DNA of 64,000 nucleotides from NCBI RefSeq assembly GCF_014646575.1, contig NZ_BMNN01000001.1, positions 806,001-870,000 on the forward strand, read 5' to 3'. Positions 1 through 8,164 of the stretch are shown piece by piece. The notes below the pieces were generated by a model that made no database searches, was not told the DNA's origin, and was given only the letters and a program-made list of their open reading frames with translations. Origin of the DNA: Halopseudomonas pertucinogena (GTDB lineage Bacteria > Pseudomonadota > Gammaproteobacteria > Pseudomonadales > Pseudomonadaceae). The translations under genes and the position numbers were made by a program. The first letter of the stretch is position 1, and each line of letters begins with the position of its first letter.

Positions 1-614
1 CGCTTATCTATGCCCTGTGGCGGTTGCGTCAGAGCGGACGCCTGAAAGGCATCCCGGTGTTTCTCGACAGCCCCATGGCCACCAGCGCCACCGAGCTGCT
101 GCACCGTCACCAGCCGGATCACAAGCTGACCTACGACGAATGCGCGGCCGCCTGTAACAGCGTCACTTATGTACGCGATGTTGAAGAATCCAAGGCGCTG
201 ACCGCCAACCGCTACCCCAAGGTGATCATCTCCGCCAGCGGCATGGCCACCGGCGGACGGGTACTGCATCACATCGCCGCCTTCGGTGTTGACCACCGCA
301 ACACGCTGCTGTTTTCCGGCTTCCAGGCCGCCGGCACCCGCGGCCGCAAACTGCTGCAGGGCGCCCGTGAGGTGAAGATCTATGGTCAATGGATCCCGGT
401 CAACGCCGAAGTCACCGAATTGCCCATGCTCTCGGCGCATGCCGACTGTGATGAGCTGATGCAATGGCTTTCGAACTTCGAGCGGCCACCCAGGCATGTG
501 TTCATCGTGCATGGCGAGCCGGATGCGTCGGAGGCGCTGCGTGAGCGCATTATTCGCGAGCTGGGCTGGTCGGTCTCGGTGCCATTGCAGGATCAGGTGC
601 AGGAGCTGGATTAA
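1..614 (+). CDS. MBL-fold beta-CASP metallo-hydrolase/RNase, C-terminal part
   Basis: The frame is open from the left edge (codons from base 3 read LIYALWRL), so the start and the N-terminal metallo-beta-lactamase half lie outside the window; 203 residues remain. Visible beta-CASP and C-terminal landmarks are DSPMA, the SASGMATGGR turn, SAHAD (metal-ligand His) and VHGEPDA. In this family these belong to the beta-CASP insert and the RNA-specificity (RMMBL) segment, so the protein is probably a cytoplasmic zinc-dependent ribonuclease or RNA-processing exonuclease like other proteobacterial beta-CASP enzymes. The substrate is unknown. It ends about 80 bp before the tRNA unit, which runs in the opposite direction. 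Confidence 0.85.
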   Translation, partial: LIYALWRLRQSGRLKGIPVFLDSPMATSATELLHRHQPDHKLTYDECAAACNSVTYVRDVEESKALTANRYPKVIISASGMATGGRVLHHIAAFGVDHRNTLLFSGFQAAGTRGRKLLQGAREVKIYGQWIPVNAEVTELPMLSAHADCDELMQWLSNFERPPRHVFIVHGEPDASEALRERIIRELGWSVSVPLQDQVQELD

Positions 615-696
615 CCGGGGCTTTTACACACATCGTCATTCCCCGCGTGCGCGAGAATGACGAGAGGGGGGAGGACTGTCTGAATCCCGCGCAAAA

Positions 697-728
697 CAAA
701 AAGCCCAGACCGAGGTCTGGGCTTTTTG
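697..728 (-). terminator. Rho-independent terminator of tRNA-Gly/Glu unit
   Basis: A 10-bp perfect stem (AGCCCAGACC / GGTCTGGGCT) with a two-base loop is flanked by A-runs on the left and T-runs on the right, so it can work in both directions. It lies 7 bp beyond the CCA end of the minus-strand tRNA-Gly and also downstream of the plus-strand beta-CASP gene. Confidence 0.85.
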
Positions 729-734
729 TTTATC

Positions 735-810
735 TGGAGCGGGAAACGAGGCTCGAACTCGCGACCTCAACCTTGGCAAGGTTGCGCTCTACCAACTGAG
801 CTATTCCCGC
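735..810 (-). tRNA. tRNA-Gly (GCC)
   Basis: Seventy-six bases folding as a cloverleaf on the minus strand. The acceptor begins GCGGGAA and pairs with TTCCCGC before an encoded TCCA end. The anticodon stem-loop CTTGCCAAG gives GCC, and the T-loop is GTTCGAGCC. It is transcribed after tRNA-Glu in the same unit. Confidence 0.95.
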
Positions 811-826
811 AAATCTGACGCCGAAG

Positions 827-902
827 TGGCGTCCCCTAGGGGACTCGAACCCCTGTTACCGCCGTGAAAGGGCGGTGTCCTAGGCCACTAGACGAAGGGG
901 AC
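827..902 (-). tRNA. tRNA-Glu (TTC), copy 1
   Basis: Seventy-six bases with acceptor GTCCCCT/AGGGGAC, anticodon loop CCTTTCACG (TTC) and encoded GCCA end. The sequence is identical over all 76 bases to the plus-strand copy at 10877-10952. It is the first gene of a minus-strand tRNA-Glu/tRNA-Gly transcript. Confidence 0.95.
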
Positions 903-987
903 GTATCCGGTCTTCACAGTGCCTGGGTGTTAACCCTGGCTACTTGCCGCTTACTTCGCTGTGCGTTGTTTGCTGCAAGTGGCGCGC

Positions 988-1016
988 ATTTTAGGCATGG
1001 GGATGGGGGGCGTCAA
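988..1016 (-). promoter_or_regulatory. Sigma-70 promoter of tRNA-Glu/Gly unit
   Basis: Read on the minus strand: TTGACG, a 17-bp spacer, then TAAAAT, followed by a GC-rich discriminator GCGCGCC. The predicted start is about 80 bp upstream of tRNA-Glu. The other tRNA operon in this window has the same layout (TTGACA-17-TAATAT-GCGCC), as expected for stable-RNA promoters under stringent control. Confidence 0.7.
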
Positions 1017-1228
1017 CCCCTCAAGCCAATATTTTTTCAGGTTTTTTTCGCTTTCCGCGAAATCCGCGGCCTGCAGGCCATTTTCCGGCGAAGGCTTTAG
1101 CACGGGCTCTCCACAGAACGCAGCCGAACCGGCGACAGGGGCCCTAGTGTCTTGCTGCAGTCAGGCATCAATTGAGTTGGCCGGTATGTTGTGGCATAAC
1201 GACATACATCATTCAAAGGAGAGACTTC
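1017..1228. other. Non-coding stretch upstream of membrane-protein gene
   Basis: Together with the tRNA leader, bases 903-1228 hold no gene. Besides the minus-strand tRNA promoter, there is a possible plus-strand promoter TTGAGT-17-CATAAC at 1172-1200 and a Shine-Dalgarno AAAGGAGAG at 1215-1223. The T-rich run around 1030-1050 may be an upstream element for the tRNA promoter. The small ORFs predicted here have no ribosome sites and no recognisable products. Confidence 0.5.
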
Positions 1229-1993
1229 GTGTCCACGACGCTAATTGTGGCCCTGGTTGTCGCGGGGCTGGTGATCGTTCTGGGGATAGGCTTCTTCAGC
1301 CAGGCGATGGAACGTGCCCGGCTCGAGAGGGCGCGGACCCTGGCGGAGCTGCAGGCACGCTGGAATCACTGTCATGCCGTCAGCAACGGTCTGCCGGGGC
1401 AGTACATGAGTCCCGAGCTGAAGGGCCTGTTGCTGGAAGAGGAAGTGAGTCTGCTCGAACGGCTGGTCCGCCTCGATCCGCGCAATGGCCGCTATGCGGA
1501 CCAGCTGAAGGAGGCGCGGCAGCAGCAGGGCAAGGGTGAGCCGCAGGTACGCAATGCACCGCTGGCTATCGGTGATGAGGCCGCTGCGCAGAACGTCCGG
1601 CGTCAGCTGGCCGATCTGCTGCAACTGCTTGATCAGGCCCGGGCGGAAAAGCGGCTGGACGATCAGACGTTCCTGCGCTGGACCCGGCAGATTCGGCTCC
1701 ATCAGACGGAGACGACGCTGAACATGTACCGCTCCCTGGCGGAGGCGGCCATGCGCGAAGGCAAGCCCCGGGTCGCCAAGCTGCAGTACGAGCGGGCGGT
1801 GGCCTACCTGACCAAGCACCCCGACAGTGCCAACGCGGACCAGCTGGCCGTTTTCCGTCATCTGTTGCTTCAGGCCGAGCAGACGGCCACGCGTATGGAA
1901 CAGGGTGTACCCGGAACCGAGCTGAGCGAGGGGGTGCAGGCTCTGGAAGAGGACGACCAGGCATGGCGCAAGAAAGCCCTGTACGATGACTGA
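1229..1993 (+). CDS. Single-span membrane protein with coiled-coil/TPR-like cytoplasmic part
   Basis: I chose the GTG at 1229 because AAAGGAG sits 5-11 bp before it; upstream in-frame codons have no ribosome site. The product is 254 residues. Residues about 3-21 (TTLIVALVVAGLVIVLGIG) form one transmembrane helix, and the rest is highly charged and helical. The stretch MYRSLAEAAMREGKPRVAKLQYERAVAYL resembles a TPR-like helical pair. I do not recognise a named function. Pseudomonads carry a similar hypothetical upstream of a GST, as here (the GST starts 23 bp downstream), so the two are probably co-transcribed. Confidence 0.7.
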   Translation: MSTTLIVALVVAGLVIVLGIGFFSQAMERARLERARTLAELQARWNHCHAVSNGLPGQYMSPELKGLLLEEEVSLLERLVRLDPRNGRYADQLKEARQQQGKGEPQVRNAPLAIGDEAAAQNVRRQLADLLQLLDQARAEKRLDDQTFLRWTRQIRLHQTETTLNMYRSLAEAAMREGKPRVAKLQYERAVAYLTKHPDSANADQLAVFRHLLLQAEQTATRMEQGVPGTELSEGVQALEEDDQAWRKKALYDD

Positions 1994-2016
1994 AAACACC
2001 CCCGATGGAGTCAGAC

Positions 2017-2673
2017 ATGTCCCTGACCTTGTATGGCGCAATCCTTTCGCCTTACGTACGCAAGATCCGCATTCAGCTGGCGGAGCAATCCATACCCCAC
2101 GAACTGGTGGAGCAGGCGCCATTCAATCAGCCGGATTGGTATTTCGAGATAAGCCCGCTCGGCCGCATCCCTGCCATCCGGGATGGTGACCTGACGCTGG
2201 CCGATTCCGGCGTCATCGGCCAGTACCTCCAGGAAACCCGCGGCGGGGCGCCGATGTATGGTCAGACGCCTGCCGAGGCCGCGAGAGTGCGCTGGCTTGA
2301 GAAGTACGCTGATTACGAGATCGGTCCACTGGCCACCCATACGGTATTCATCAATCGGGTGCTGAAGCCGGTGACCGGCGGGCAGTGTGACGACGTGGCG
2401 GTGGACCGGGCGCTGCAGGAGCTGCCGAAGCTGTTCGACTATCTGGAGGCCCAGCTGGGTGACCGGCATTTCTTCCTGGGCGAGCAGTTCAGCATGGCTG
2501 ACATAGCTGTCTGCTCCCAGTTGATCAATCTGGCCCACGCGGGCGAGCTGATCGACGAGCTGGCCTGGCCAAACCTGTCATCGCTGTTGAGCCGGGTCAG
2601 CGCCCGCAGTAGTGTGAGCAGTCTGCTGCCGGCCGAGCACCAGCTGGTGGCGCGGCTGACAGGAAGGGTCTGA
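2017..2673 (+). CDS. Glutathione S-transferase family protein
   Basis: A soluble 218-residue protein with the two-domain GST layout. The N-terminal thioredoxin-like half (LYGAILSPYVRKIRI, then LGRIPAIRDGDLTLADSGVIGQYL) holds the glutathione-binding cis-Pro and the DSGVI motif. The C-terminal helical half has FFLGEQFSMADIAVCSQL, the N-capping box of GSTs. The ATG at 2017 is preferred over one at 2005 because GGAG lies 6 bp ahead of it. It probably conjugates or reduces electrophilic compounds with glutathione; the substrate cannot be told. It ends 5 bp from the convergent PA2778-type gene. Confidence 0.88.
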   Translation: MSLTLYGAILSPYVRKIRIQLAEQSIPHELVEQAPFNQPDWYFEISPLGRIPAIRDGDLTLADSGVIGQYLQETRGGAPMYGQTPAEAARVRWLEKYADYEIGPLATHTVFINRVLKPVTGGQCDDVAVDRALQELPKLFDYLEAQLGDRHFFLGEQFSMADIAVCSQLINLAHAGELIDELAWPNLSSLLSRVSARSSVSSLLPAEHQLVARLTGRV

Positions 2674-2678
2674 CGTTC

Positions 2679-3602
2679 CTATCTGATGGCGGGGCAGCGC
2701 AGGTCGCGGCACTGCGCCTTATCGACGGATCCATCAGCGCAACTGCGGGCCTTTGCGGCCTCGCTGTCACAGCCGAGTATCTCCAGACCGGTGGCCAGAT
2801 TGTTCCAGCCGGCCTGGAAGTCCGGAAATTCATTGACCAGTTGCTGAAACTGCCTGATAGCCGCGTCCCGCTGGTTCATCGCCCATTGGGTATTGGCCAG
2901 TCCGAAGCGCGCGGTTGGCTGGTCCGGCCATTTTTGCATGGCGCTCTGATAGGCGCGGCTGGCGCTTTGAAGACGGCCGGTCTGCTCCAGGTCACTGGCG
3001 GCCCGCAGATAGGGCAGGGGAGCTGCGGTCGCTGGTAACTCTCCTGGGGGAAGCATGACTCTCGCCCAGTAATCCGCACGGCTCCAGCTGCGCATGAACG
3101 CTGCGAAGGGTTCGCGCTGGGCCTCGTTCAGTCCGCTGTGGACGATCATTTCCCGGGCGTTCAGGTCGTAGCCGATCACCACTGCATAGTGCCACATCGG
3201 ATACCAGTTGAACGCCAGGTTCTGCATCACCAGCACCGGGTTTCCGGCATCCAGTTCGGTGAGCAGCGCTGCCAGATCCTTTTCCAGCGGATAGACCAGC
3301 AGGTCACGCTCGCGCGCCGCCGAAATCATCTCCACCTGCAGGGTACCCTTGCGCTCCGGCAGATATATCCGGTCCTTCAGCAGCTCGGGGGTGGCAGGGA
3401 TATCCTGATGATTGAGCATCATGGCCAGGGAGGCCGGACCACACTGGTAGGCATCCTGGGGATGAAAGGGGACACCCTCGACAAGCTGGAAAGCCGGCAG
3501 GTGAGCCAGGTCGGTGGCACTGGGGAGGGTGGGAGCGCGCCCTGCGCAGCCCGCCAGCAATGCCAGCAGGCCGAGCAGGGCGATCAGTCGGGAAAGAACC
3601 AC
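2679..3602 (-). CDS. PA2778-family cysteine peptidase lipoprotein
   Basis: A 307-residue protein with a lipoprotein signal peptide (LLAGC, acylated Cys19). The papain-like C39 domain has catalytic Cys54 in YQCGPASL, His138 in MWHYAVVIGYD and an Asp shortly after. Residues about 200-280 look like TPR repeats (ASRAYQSAMQKWPDQPTARF, then a second unit). The C39 family includes peptidases that trim leader peptides during bacteriocin export, but no ABC exporter is fused or adjacent here. The protein should sit on a membrane facing the periplasm. It starts 3 bp after the PA2779-family gene, forming a two-gene unit. Confidence 0.88.
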   Translation of the reverse strand: MVLSRLIALLGLLALLAGCAGRAPTLPSATDLAHLPAFQLVEGVPFHPQDAYQCGPASLAMMLNHQDIPATPELLKDRIYLPERKGTLQVEMISAARERDLLVYPLEKDLAALLTELDAGNPVLVMQNLAFNWYPMWHYAVVIGYDLNAREMIVHSGLNEAQREPFAAFMRSWSRADYWARVMLPPGELPATAAPLPYLRAASDLEQTGRLQSASRAYQSAMQKWPDQPTARFGLANTQWAMNQRDAAIRQFQQLVNEFPDFQAGWNNLATGLEILGCDSEAAKARSCADGSVDKAQCRDLRCPAIR

Positions 3603-3605
3603 TGA

Positions 3606-4019
3606 TCAGCGGTTGATGCAGTTCACGAAGCGGAAGATGTTGGTGGCGCAGAGCATGTCAGTGATGATGAAGATCACCAGAAACAGCACGATCACGCCAA
3701 CAACCCCGGCGGCTGCGGGTGCTTCATCCAGCTGGGCGTTGAAGTGCGCCAGCTCTTCAGCGGTGAGGCTGTTGATGCGCTGCTCAACCTGCTCGGGAGA
3801 GACCCCCATGCTGGCCAGCTTGTCCTGCACGGCTTCGTCGTCCAGCATCGCCTTGAGCTGGTCGCGGTCAACGCTGAGTTGTTCCTGGGCAATCACTTCA
3901 TGAGTGGCGGTCATGGCAGCCTGGGAGGCCTGGGCATGCAGGCTCACCATGCTGGTGAACATGAACAGCGCAGCCATGAAGAGGGACAGGTAGCGTCTGA
4001 CGGTGGATGTTTGGTTCAT
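3606..4019 (-). CDS. PA2779-family small membrane protein
   Basis: A 137-residue protein with a Sec signal-like N terminus ending near HAQASQA and a C-terminal hydrophobic helix (VVGVIVLFLVIFIITDML). A short tail carries two cysteines (CATNIFRFVNC). The middle is acidic and helical (SPEQVEQRINSLTAEELAHF). AGGAGTCTCCC precedes the ATG. It is the first gene of a pair with the C39-type lipoprotein. The family is conserved in pseudomonads but has no known function. By context it could be the partner or substrate of the peptidase, which is inference only. Confidence 0.85.
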   Translation of the reverse strand: MNQTSTVRRYLSLFMAALFMFTSMVSLHAQASQAAMTATHEVIAQEQLSVDRDQLKAMLDDEAVQDKLASMGVSPEQVEQRINSLTAEELAHFNAQLDEAPAAAGVVGVIVLFLVIFIITDMLCATNIFRFVNCINR

Positions 4020-4112
4020 GGGAGACTCCTGGTTGAATCCGAGGTTGGTGTTGTTGTCCAGCTACAACGTTGACACCGCTGTGACCGCTCGGGTTCCGGT
4101 CGGGTTCCCTGT

Positions 4113-5396
4113 TTACCAGCCGAGGCGGTCTCGCAGCTGGTAATACCAGGCTCCCAGCGCTGTCAGCGGGACCCGCAACAGCCGTCCACCGGGGAAGGGG
4201 TAGTGGGGGAGCGCAGCGAAAGCATCGAAGCGCTCCGCCTGGCCGCGGATGGCCTCGGCCAGCACCCTGCCGGCGACATGTGTGAAGGTAACCCCGTGAC
4301 CGCTGCACCCCTGGGAGTAGTAGATGTTGCTGCCGAGGCGTCCGAGCTGCGGCAGACGGGACAATGTCAGGAGGAAGTTGCCAGTCCAGGCGTAGTCGAT
4401 CTGCACCTCGCGCAGCTGGGGGAAGGTACGCACCAGGTTGGGCCGGATGAGTGCCTCGATATCGGCCGGGTCGCGGGCGCCATAGACCACGCCGCCGCCG
4501 AAGATCAGTCGCTTGTCCGCAGACAGACGATAGTAATCCAGCAGGTAGTTGCAGTCTTCGACGCAGTAATCCTGCGGCAGCAGCGAATGAGCCAGTTCCT
4601 CGCCCAGCGGCGCGGTGGCGACCACCTGGGTTCCGCAGGGCATGGATCTGGCCGCCAGCGGCGGCAGCAGGTCACCAAGGTAGGCATTGCCGGCCACCAC
4701 CACGAACCTGGCCCTCACCTGGCCCTGTACCGTGCGAACCACTGGGTGTTCTCCCTGTTCCACCTGCAGCACGGCTGACTGCTCATGGATCACGCCGCCC
4801 AGCGACTCCACCGCATCGGCCTCGCCCAGTACCAGGTTCAGCGGATGGATGTGCCCGCTGCCCCGGTCAAGCATGCCTCCGGCATACAGCTCGGTGTTCA
4901 CCACCCCACGCATGGCGTCGGTATCCAGCAGCTCCAGCTGGTGGTAGCCATAACGCTCCCACAGCTTTTTCTGTTGCTCCAGTTGTGCCAGCTGCTTAGC
5001 GGTTACCGCAGCAAAGACACCGCCATCCTTCAGGTCGCAGCGGATGCCATAGCGCTGTATCCGCTCGCGGATGATACGCCCCCCTTCGAATGCCATCTCA
5101 CCGAGCAGCCGTGCCTGCTCCGGCCCGACCTGTTTCTCGACCACGTCCAGGTCCCGGCTGTAACTGTTGACCATCTGGCCACCGTTGCGACCGGAAGCTC
5201 CGAATCCCACCTTTGCTGCTTCCAGCACGGTGACACGGTAGCCCTGTTCAAGCAGAAACAGCGCGGCCGAGATGCCGGTATAGCCGGCGCCGATCACGCA
5301 CACGTCGGTTTCAACGGCACCCTGCAGGGGCGGTCGGTCCGGCGCCGGATTGGCCGAGGCGGCGTAATAGGACGGTGGATAGGGTGTACGGCTCAT
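4113..5396 (-). CDS. FAD-dependent oxidase, PuuB/DadA-like (gamma-glutamylputrescine oxidase type)
   Basis: A soluble 427-residue flavoprotein. The N-terminal Rossmann motif VCVIGAGYTGISAALFL binds FAD, and FGASGRNGGQM is the second FAD signature of the DAO/PuuB family. The C-terminal part has YSQGCSGHGVTFTH. Family members oxidise gamma-glutamylputrescine or related amines in polyamine catabolism. I preferred the ATG at 5396 over a GTG at 5405 because GAGGTG lies just upstream and overlaps the GTG. No other puu genes are adjacent, so the substrate assignment rests on family resemblance only. Confidence 0.82.
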   Translation of the reverse strand: MSRTPYPPSYYAASANPAPDRPPLQGAVETDVCVIGAGYTGISAALFLLEQGYRVTVLEAAKVGFGASGRNGGQMVNSYSRDLDVVEKQVGPEQARLLGEMAFEGGRIIRERIQRYGIRCDLKDGGVFAAVTAKQLAQLEQQKKLWERYGYHQLELLDTDAMRGVVNTELYAGGMLDRGSGHIHPLNLVLGEADAVESLGGVIHEQSAVLQVEQGEHPVVRTVQGQVRARFVVVAGNAYLGDLLPPLAARSMPCGTQVVATAPLGEELAHSLLPQDYCVEDCNYLLDYYRLSADKRLIFGGGVVYGARDPADIEALIRPNLVRTFPQLREVQIDYAWTGNFLLTLSRLPQLGRLGSNIYYSQGCSGHGVTFTHVAGRVLAEAIRGQAERFDAFAALPHYPFPGGRLLRVPLTALGAWYYQLRDRLGW

Positions 5397-5482
5397 GCGG
5401 CGCACCTCGGATATTTATTTTTCCTGTATCTGGATGCTACCCGCAGCGATATTGCAGCGCCAGTGTCGGCAAGGGGGGAGAT

Positions 5483-7024
5483 TCAGGTTGGCGTTCCGGT
5501 GCCCGGCAGCGCCCGGGTGAGCAATATGCACAGCATGGAAACGCCGAGCATGATTGCAATGAGGTGGAACGCATCATTGTAGGCCATGATCTGCGCCTGC
5601 TGGCGCACCTGGCTGTCGAGCAGACGCAGGGCTGCTTCGCTGTTGCCCAGCTGGTCGGTCAGCAGTGCCAGCCGCTCCCGGGCGGCAGGGTTGCCGATGC
5701 TGACGTAGCCGCGGAGGATGTCGAAGTAATGGGCAGCACGGCTGTCGAGAATGGTCGCCAGCACGGCAATGCCGATCGCCCCGCCCAGATTGCGCAGGAT
5801 GTTGTACAGGCTGGAAGCCGAACCGGCCTGGGACGGCGGAATCATCGCCGTGGCAATGATCGACAGCGGCACCAGCACCAGCGGCTGGCCCATGGCGCGG
5901 AGGATCTGGATGGCGATGAACTGGTCGCCGGCAAAATCCGGATTCAGCGAGCCGCTCAGAAAGCTGCCAGAGGCGAACAGCAGAAAGCCGGTGGCGCAGA
6001 TCAGACGTGCCGGAAGATAGCGCATCAGCAACGGCACCAGAGGAATGAGCACCAGCTGTGGCAGGCCGAGCCACATGATCACCTGACCGATCTGCAGGGC
6101 GTTGTAGCCCTGAATCTGCGCCAGATAGACCGGCAGCACGAACACGGTGCCGTAGAGCCCGACCCCCAACCCGATATTGGCCAGACTGCCGAGCAGGAAG
6201 TTGCGCTGCTTGAGCAGGCGCAGGTTGACCAGGTGATTGTCCCGGGACAGCTGCAGGATGACAAAGCACACCAGGCTGATCAGGGCGACGGCACCCAGGG
6301 TGGCTATGTAGGCGGACTCCAGCCAGTCCTCGCGCTGCCCCTCCTCAAGAAAAACCTGCAGGCAGCCCAGCCCCAGGGCCATGGTCAGGATCCCGGCGTA
6401 ATCCCCCTTGCCGAGCAGCTCCCATCGCGGCGGGCTCCTGTCCAGGCCATACATCAGGCCCCAGGTCATCAGCACACCGGGGATGACGTTGATGTAGAAG
6501 ATCCATTCCCAGCCGAAGCTCTCGGTCAGCCAGCCGCCGATGGTGGGGCCGATGGACGGTGCGAAGGTGGCGGTGATGGCAAACAGTGCCATGCCCTTTG
6601 GTCGAACCTCCAGAGGCAGCTTGGTCAGTACCAGTGAGAAGGCGAAGGGAATCAGTGCTCCGCCGGCCAGCCCCTGCAACACGCGGAAGACGATCATGCT
6701 CTGCAGGCTCCAGGCCATCGAGCAGAGCAGCGAAGCGACCACGAAGATCACCGAGATGCTCACGGCAAAGCGCCGTGGCGACAGCACCATTGCCAGCCAG
6801 GCGGCCAGCGGGATGATGACGATCTCGGCTACCAGGTACGAGGTGGAGATCCAGGAGCCCTCCTCGATGGTGGCCGACAGGGCGCCCTGTATGTCCTTGA
6901 GTGAAGAGTTGATGATCTGGATATCGAGGATCGCCATGAAGGCGCCAAGAATGGCGCTGAGAATCGCGATCCAGTCCCGACGCGTCGGCGGCGGGATGTA
7001 GCCTGGGGCGTGGCTGTCAGTCAC
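5483..7024 (-). CDS. emrB: DHA2-family MFS drug efflux permease (EmrB type)
   Basis: A 513-residue inner-membrane protein with about 14 hydrophobic segments, as in the DHA2 subfamily. Antiporter motif C appears as APSIGPTIGGWL, and motif A-like residues occur in the loop after helix 2. The N terminus (IAILSAILGAFMAILDIQIINSSL) contains motif D1 with its conserved Asp. Its first bases overlap the end of the emrA-type gene by 8 bp, so the two are translationally coupled. With an outer-membrane channel encoded elsewhere they would form a tripartite exporter for hydrophobic toxicants. The divergent LysR gene probably controls it. Confidence 0.88.
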   Translation of the reverse strand: MTDSHAPGYIPPPTRRDWIAILSAILGAFMAILDIQIINSSLKDIQGALSATIEEGSWISTSYLVAEIVIIPLAAWLAMVLSPRRFAVSISVIFVVASLLCSMAWSLQSMIVFRVLQGLAGGALIPFAFSLVLTKLPLEVRPKGMALFAITATFAPSIGPTIGGWLTESFGWEWIFYINVIPGVLMTWGLMYGLDRSPPRWELLGKGDYAGILTMALGLGCLQVFLEEGQREDWLESAYIATLGAVALISLVCFVILQLSRDNHLVNLRLLKQRNFLLGSLANIGLGVGLYGTVFVLPVYLAQIQGYNALQIGQVIMWLGLPQLVLIPLVPLLMRYLPARLICATGFLLFASGSFLSGSLNPDFAGDQFIAIQILRAMGQPLVLVPLSIIATAMIPPSQAGSASSLYNILRNLGGAIGIAVLATILDSRAAHYFDILRGYVSIGNPAARERLALLTDQLGNSEAALRLLDSQVRQQAQIMAYNDAFHLIAIMLGVSMLCILLTRALPGTGTPT

Positions 7025-8048
7025 CCAGGTCGACCCTTACCCTGACCGACATCCCCGGTCGCACCAGCTGGCTGAGCGGGTGATCATTGGCGATCGCGAT
7101 CTTGATCGGTATCCGCTGCACCACCTTGGTGAAATTGCCGGTGGCATTGTCCGGCGGCAGCAGGCTGAACTGAGCACCGGAAGCCGGGAACAGGCTGTCG
7201 ATGTGGCCCTGTACCGGCTGGTCATCAAAGGCATCAAACTCCAGGGTCACCGCCTGGCCTCGGCGCATGCGCTTTATCTGGGTTTCCTTGAAGTTGGCCT
7301 GCACCCACAGGTCACGGGCCGGCACGATCGCCAGCAGGTGATCGCCGGGCTGCACGTTCTGGCCGATGCGCACGCTGCGCTGGCCAACCCGGCCGGGTAC
7401 CGGAGCGTTTATCCGGGTACGGGACAGATCGATCTCGGCGCTCTGGACCTCGCTCTGCGCCGCCTGCACCAGCGCGGAAAGCCGGTCGATATCCGCGGTC
7501 AGGGTGTCCTTGCTGAGTACCTGCGTCTGCAGTTCGGCGCTGGCGCCGCGCACATGGGCCCTGGCCACTTCCAGCTGCGCCCGGAAATTGCTCAGCTGCT
7601 CTTCAGAGGCGTAGCCGGACTGGCGCAGGGGGGTGATGCGCCGGATATCCAGCTCGATACGCTTCTGTTCAGCCCGGCGGGCATCCACCGCTGCCCGGGC
7701 CGCTTCGATCATGCTGTCGTGGCGGGCCAGCATGGCCCTGGCCTGGGCCAGCTCTGCCTGTCGGGTAGCCAGATTGGCCCGGGCCTTCGCCAGTGCGGTG
7801 GTGAAGTCGCGGTCATCAAGGCGTACCAGCAGGTCACCGGCGTCGACTGTCTGGTTGTCGGTCACCAGAACCTCCACCACCTGTGCTGCAAGCTGGCTGC
7901 TTACCCGGGTGATGTCGCCCTGCACATAGGCGTTGTCGGTGGTCTGGTAGTGGCGTCCGATCAGCCACCAATGAGCGAACAGCGCCGCGGCAGCGAGGAC
8001 CACGATCAGCAGGAAGAGGGACAGACGTGTGCGAACCCGGTTGGGCAT
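7017..8048 (-). CDS. emrA: HlyD/EmrA-family membrane fusion protein
   Basis: A 343-residue periplasmic adaptor. Residues about 9-31 form the single N-terminal membrane anchor. Residues about 38-75 (TTDNAYVQGDITRVSSQLAA) and 205-245 make the split lipoyl/barrel domain, with a long alpha-helical hairpin between them (about 85-195, rich in A, Q, R and E). The motif RINAPVPGRVGQRSV is the usual second half of the biotinyl-lipoyl fold. It pairs with the overlapping EmrB-type permease. The promoter region is shared with the divergent LysR regulator and carries a candidate operator. Confidence 0.88.
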   Translation of the reverse strand: MPNRVRTRLSLFLLIVVLAAAALFAHWWLIGRHYQTTDNAYVQGDITRVSSQLAAQVVEVLVTDNQTVDAGDLLVRLDDRDFTTALAKARANLATRQAELAQARAMLARHDSMIEAARAAVDARRAEQKRIELDIRRITPLRQSGYASEEQLSNFRAQLEVARAHVRGASAELQTQVLSKDTLTADIDRLSALVQAAQSEVQSAEIDLSRTRINAPVPGRVGQRSVRIGQNVQPGDHLLAIVPARDLWVQANFKETQIKRMRRGQAVTLEFDAFDDQPVQGHIDSLFPASGAQFSLLPPDNATGNFTKVVQRIPIKIAIANDHPLSQLVRPGMSVRVRVDLGD

Positions 8049-8070
8049 TGATGCAGTTCCTTGTTCTTAT

Positions 8071-8093
8071 GTGATTCTGGAAACTGCAATCAC
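8071..8093. promoter_or_regulatory. Candidate LysR-type operator between emrA and LysR gene
   Basis: A perfect inverted repeat GTGATT-N11-AATCAC, containing the T-N11-A core of LysR-type boxes, lies 22 bp above the emrA start and 72 bp above the regulator start. The spacer holds CTGGAAACT, and a near copy CCGGAAACT recurs at 8132-8140, 55 bp on, which could be a second activation-type site. Binding is inferred only from layout. Confidence 0.55.
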
Positions 8094-8164
8094 TCTATCA
8101 CTGTTCCCCTGGCGACCAATGGCGCTAGAATCCGGAAACTTTGTTGCATGACAGGAACAGTGTG

